From: Bavariicoccus seileri WCC 4188
Lineage (GTDB): Bacteria > Bacillota > Bacilli > Lactobacillales > Aerococcaceae
Direction of reading: 5' to 3'
Assembly: GCF_000421665.1 (NCBI RefSeq)
Contig: NZ_ATXL01000003.1
Location: 1 to 64,000, forward strand
Length of the DNA: 64,000 nt
The notes under the pieces are model-generated. The model was not told where the DNA came from. It worked only from the letters and a program-made list of their open reading frames with translations, and ran no database searches. Below, in pieces: positions 63,408-64,000 of this stretch; positions within the stretch are counted from its first letter, which is position 1, and every line of letters begins with the position of its first letter. Made by a program: the position numbers and the translations under genes.

Positions 63408-64000
63408 TCACATTTTTGCGTTCGTTTCTTTCTGACCAGATTGCTCATTAATCGCCAATCTGAGTAATGCTTGATGTAGCTCTCGGTGAATTTGCAATCG
63501 TTTCTTGAGCAGTCTTGTAATAATAGCTGCCGTCCGATGGCGTTTATAGTTCACCACCCGGCAGTTACTCACACTATGATAATAGAAGAAACGATCCTTT
63601 CTAAGTTGCTTAACTAATCCAGGGTTTCCCCTCAATAGTGGTCTATTACGCGTACTGATTCCGTAATTCATCAACTCTTGCGGTCGATCTAAATGGATGA
63701 CGAATGCTTTCTCCAATAGTCGGCGATTATAAGGCGATAAGACAACCCCATTACCCGTTGAGATAATCGTTCGTTGATGTCCAGAGAGCTCTTTTAAGCA
63801 TTTTGTCTCAAAACGGCGAAATCGAGCCTCATCAAAATCAAACATCTCAGTGATAGAGTGGCCGGAACGACTGATCATCATCTTGTCCAGATCAACAAAA
63901 GAATACCCTAGCTTTTTAGCGAGTTCTCTACCGACCGACGATTTCCCAACTGCCGGTAATCCGACCAGATAAATCGCATCATTTTCGGGATCTGCAACGA
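63408..64000 (-). CDS. aroK: Shikimate kinase (partial, 5' end beyond window)
   Basis: Phosphorylates shikimate in aromatic amino-acid synthesis. The frame is open to the right edge and reads VADPENDAIYLVGLPAVGKS there, a P-loop (GLPAVGKSS), then FVDLDKMM (substrate Asp), FETKCL (FR-x-E-like region), ISTGNGVV (GGG-like loop, here GNG) and RNRPLLRGN (lid Arg). The first Met inside the window (63881) lies after the P-loop, so it is not the start. The C-terminal 50 residues are basic. The start codon is not visible. Confidence 0.85.
   Translation of the reverse strand, partial: VADPENDAIYLVGLPAVGKSSVGRELAKKLGYSFVDLDKMMISRSGHSITEMFDFDEARFRRFETKCLKELSGHQRTIISTGNGVVLSPYNRRLLEKAFVIHLDRPQELMNYGISTRNRPLLRGNPGLVKQLRKDRFFYYHSVSNCRVVNYKRHRTAAIITRLLKKRLQIHRELHQALLRLAINEQSGQKETNAKM

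Overview
The window is AT-rich (roughly 40% GC by eye) chromosomal DNA of a low-GC Gram-positive bacterium. Gene order and protein types point to Lactobacillales. The supporting features are the run polA-mutM-coaE-nrdR-dnaB-dnaI-(T-box)thrS, the pepA-ytpR-murC block, ytmP-trmB beside ecsBA/hit, an OppB of about 500 residues, extended -10 promoters and strong AGGAGG-type ribosome sites. A ComK-type competence regulator fits a Carnobacteriaceae- or Enterococcus-like lineage better than a streptococcus. The genus is not resolved. No rRNA, tRNA, CRISPR array or prophage was seen.

Layout. 1-0.3 kb: 5' part of an insertion-sequence transposase running off the left edge. 0.4-4.8 kb: MoxR ATPase, DUF58 and transglutaminase operon. 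5.1-9.1 kb: thrS under a T-box riboswitch, followed by two anchored low-complexity surface proteins. 9.2-16.9 kb: replication and repair operon (MaoC-like protein, polA, mutM, coaE, nrdR, dnaB, dnaI). 17.3-21.2 kb: pepA, ytpR, a 205-residue protein in the usual place of the SftA translocase, and murC. 22.2-26.1 kb: beta-glucoside PTS locus (RpiR regulator, EIIC, phospho-beta-glucosidase) whose EIIC appears frameshifted at its first codons. 26.3-31.1 kb: trmB, a ytmP-like kinase, ecsBA, and divergent hit plus a YtxH-like gene. 31.2-34.2 kb: glutamine-type amino-acid ABC importer. 34.3-40.7 kb: ung, a Cof-type HAD phosphatase, a tiny YvrJ-like membrane gene, a nucleoside deoxyribosyltransferase, and ppx-ppk1. 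40.9-43.0 kb: ComX-like sigma factor, DUF1659, DUF2922 and an amidase. 43.2-48.4 kb: two-component system plus ABC exporter in the LnrJK-LnrLMN (linearmycin-resistance) layout. 48.5-50.7 kb: acyltransferase and the ComK-like gene. 51.5-60 kb: oligopeptide ABC importer with two binding lipoproteins. 60.8-64 kb: CPBP protease, uvrC and aroK (5' end beyond the right edge).

The most interesting biology is the coexistence, within about 8 kb, of a ComK-family activator and a ComX-like alternative sigma factor. The sigma factor heads a compact gene group of two tiny conserved proteins (DUF1659, DUF2922) and a cell-wall amidase, with an intrinsic terminator just ahead of the amidase. A YvrJ-family gene, the usual companion of DUF1659/DUF2922 genes, sits about 6 kb away behind a foldable leader.

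The most unusual DNA-level pattern is a set of short degenerate tandem arrays in intergenic DNA, most of them touching a stop codon. Four unrelated arrays share a 16-bp period. Function calls rest on motifs and family recognition by eye. Start codons were chosen from Shine-Dalgarno spacing where the longest ORF looked wrong.
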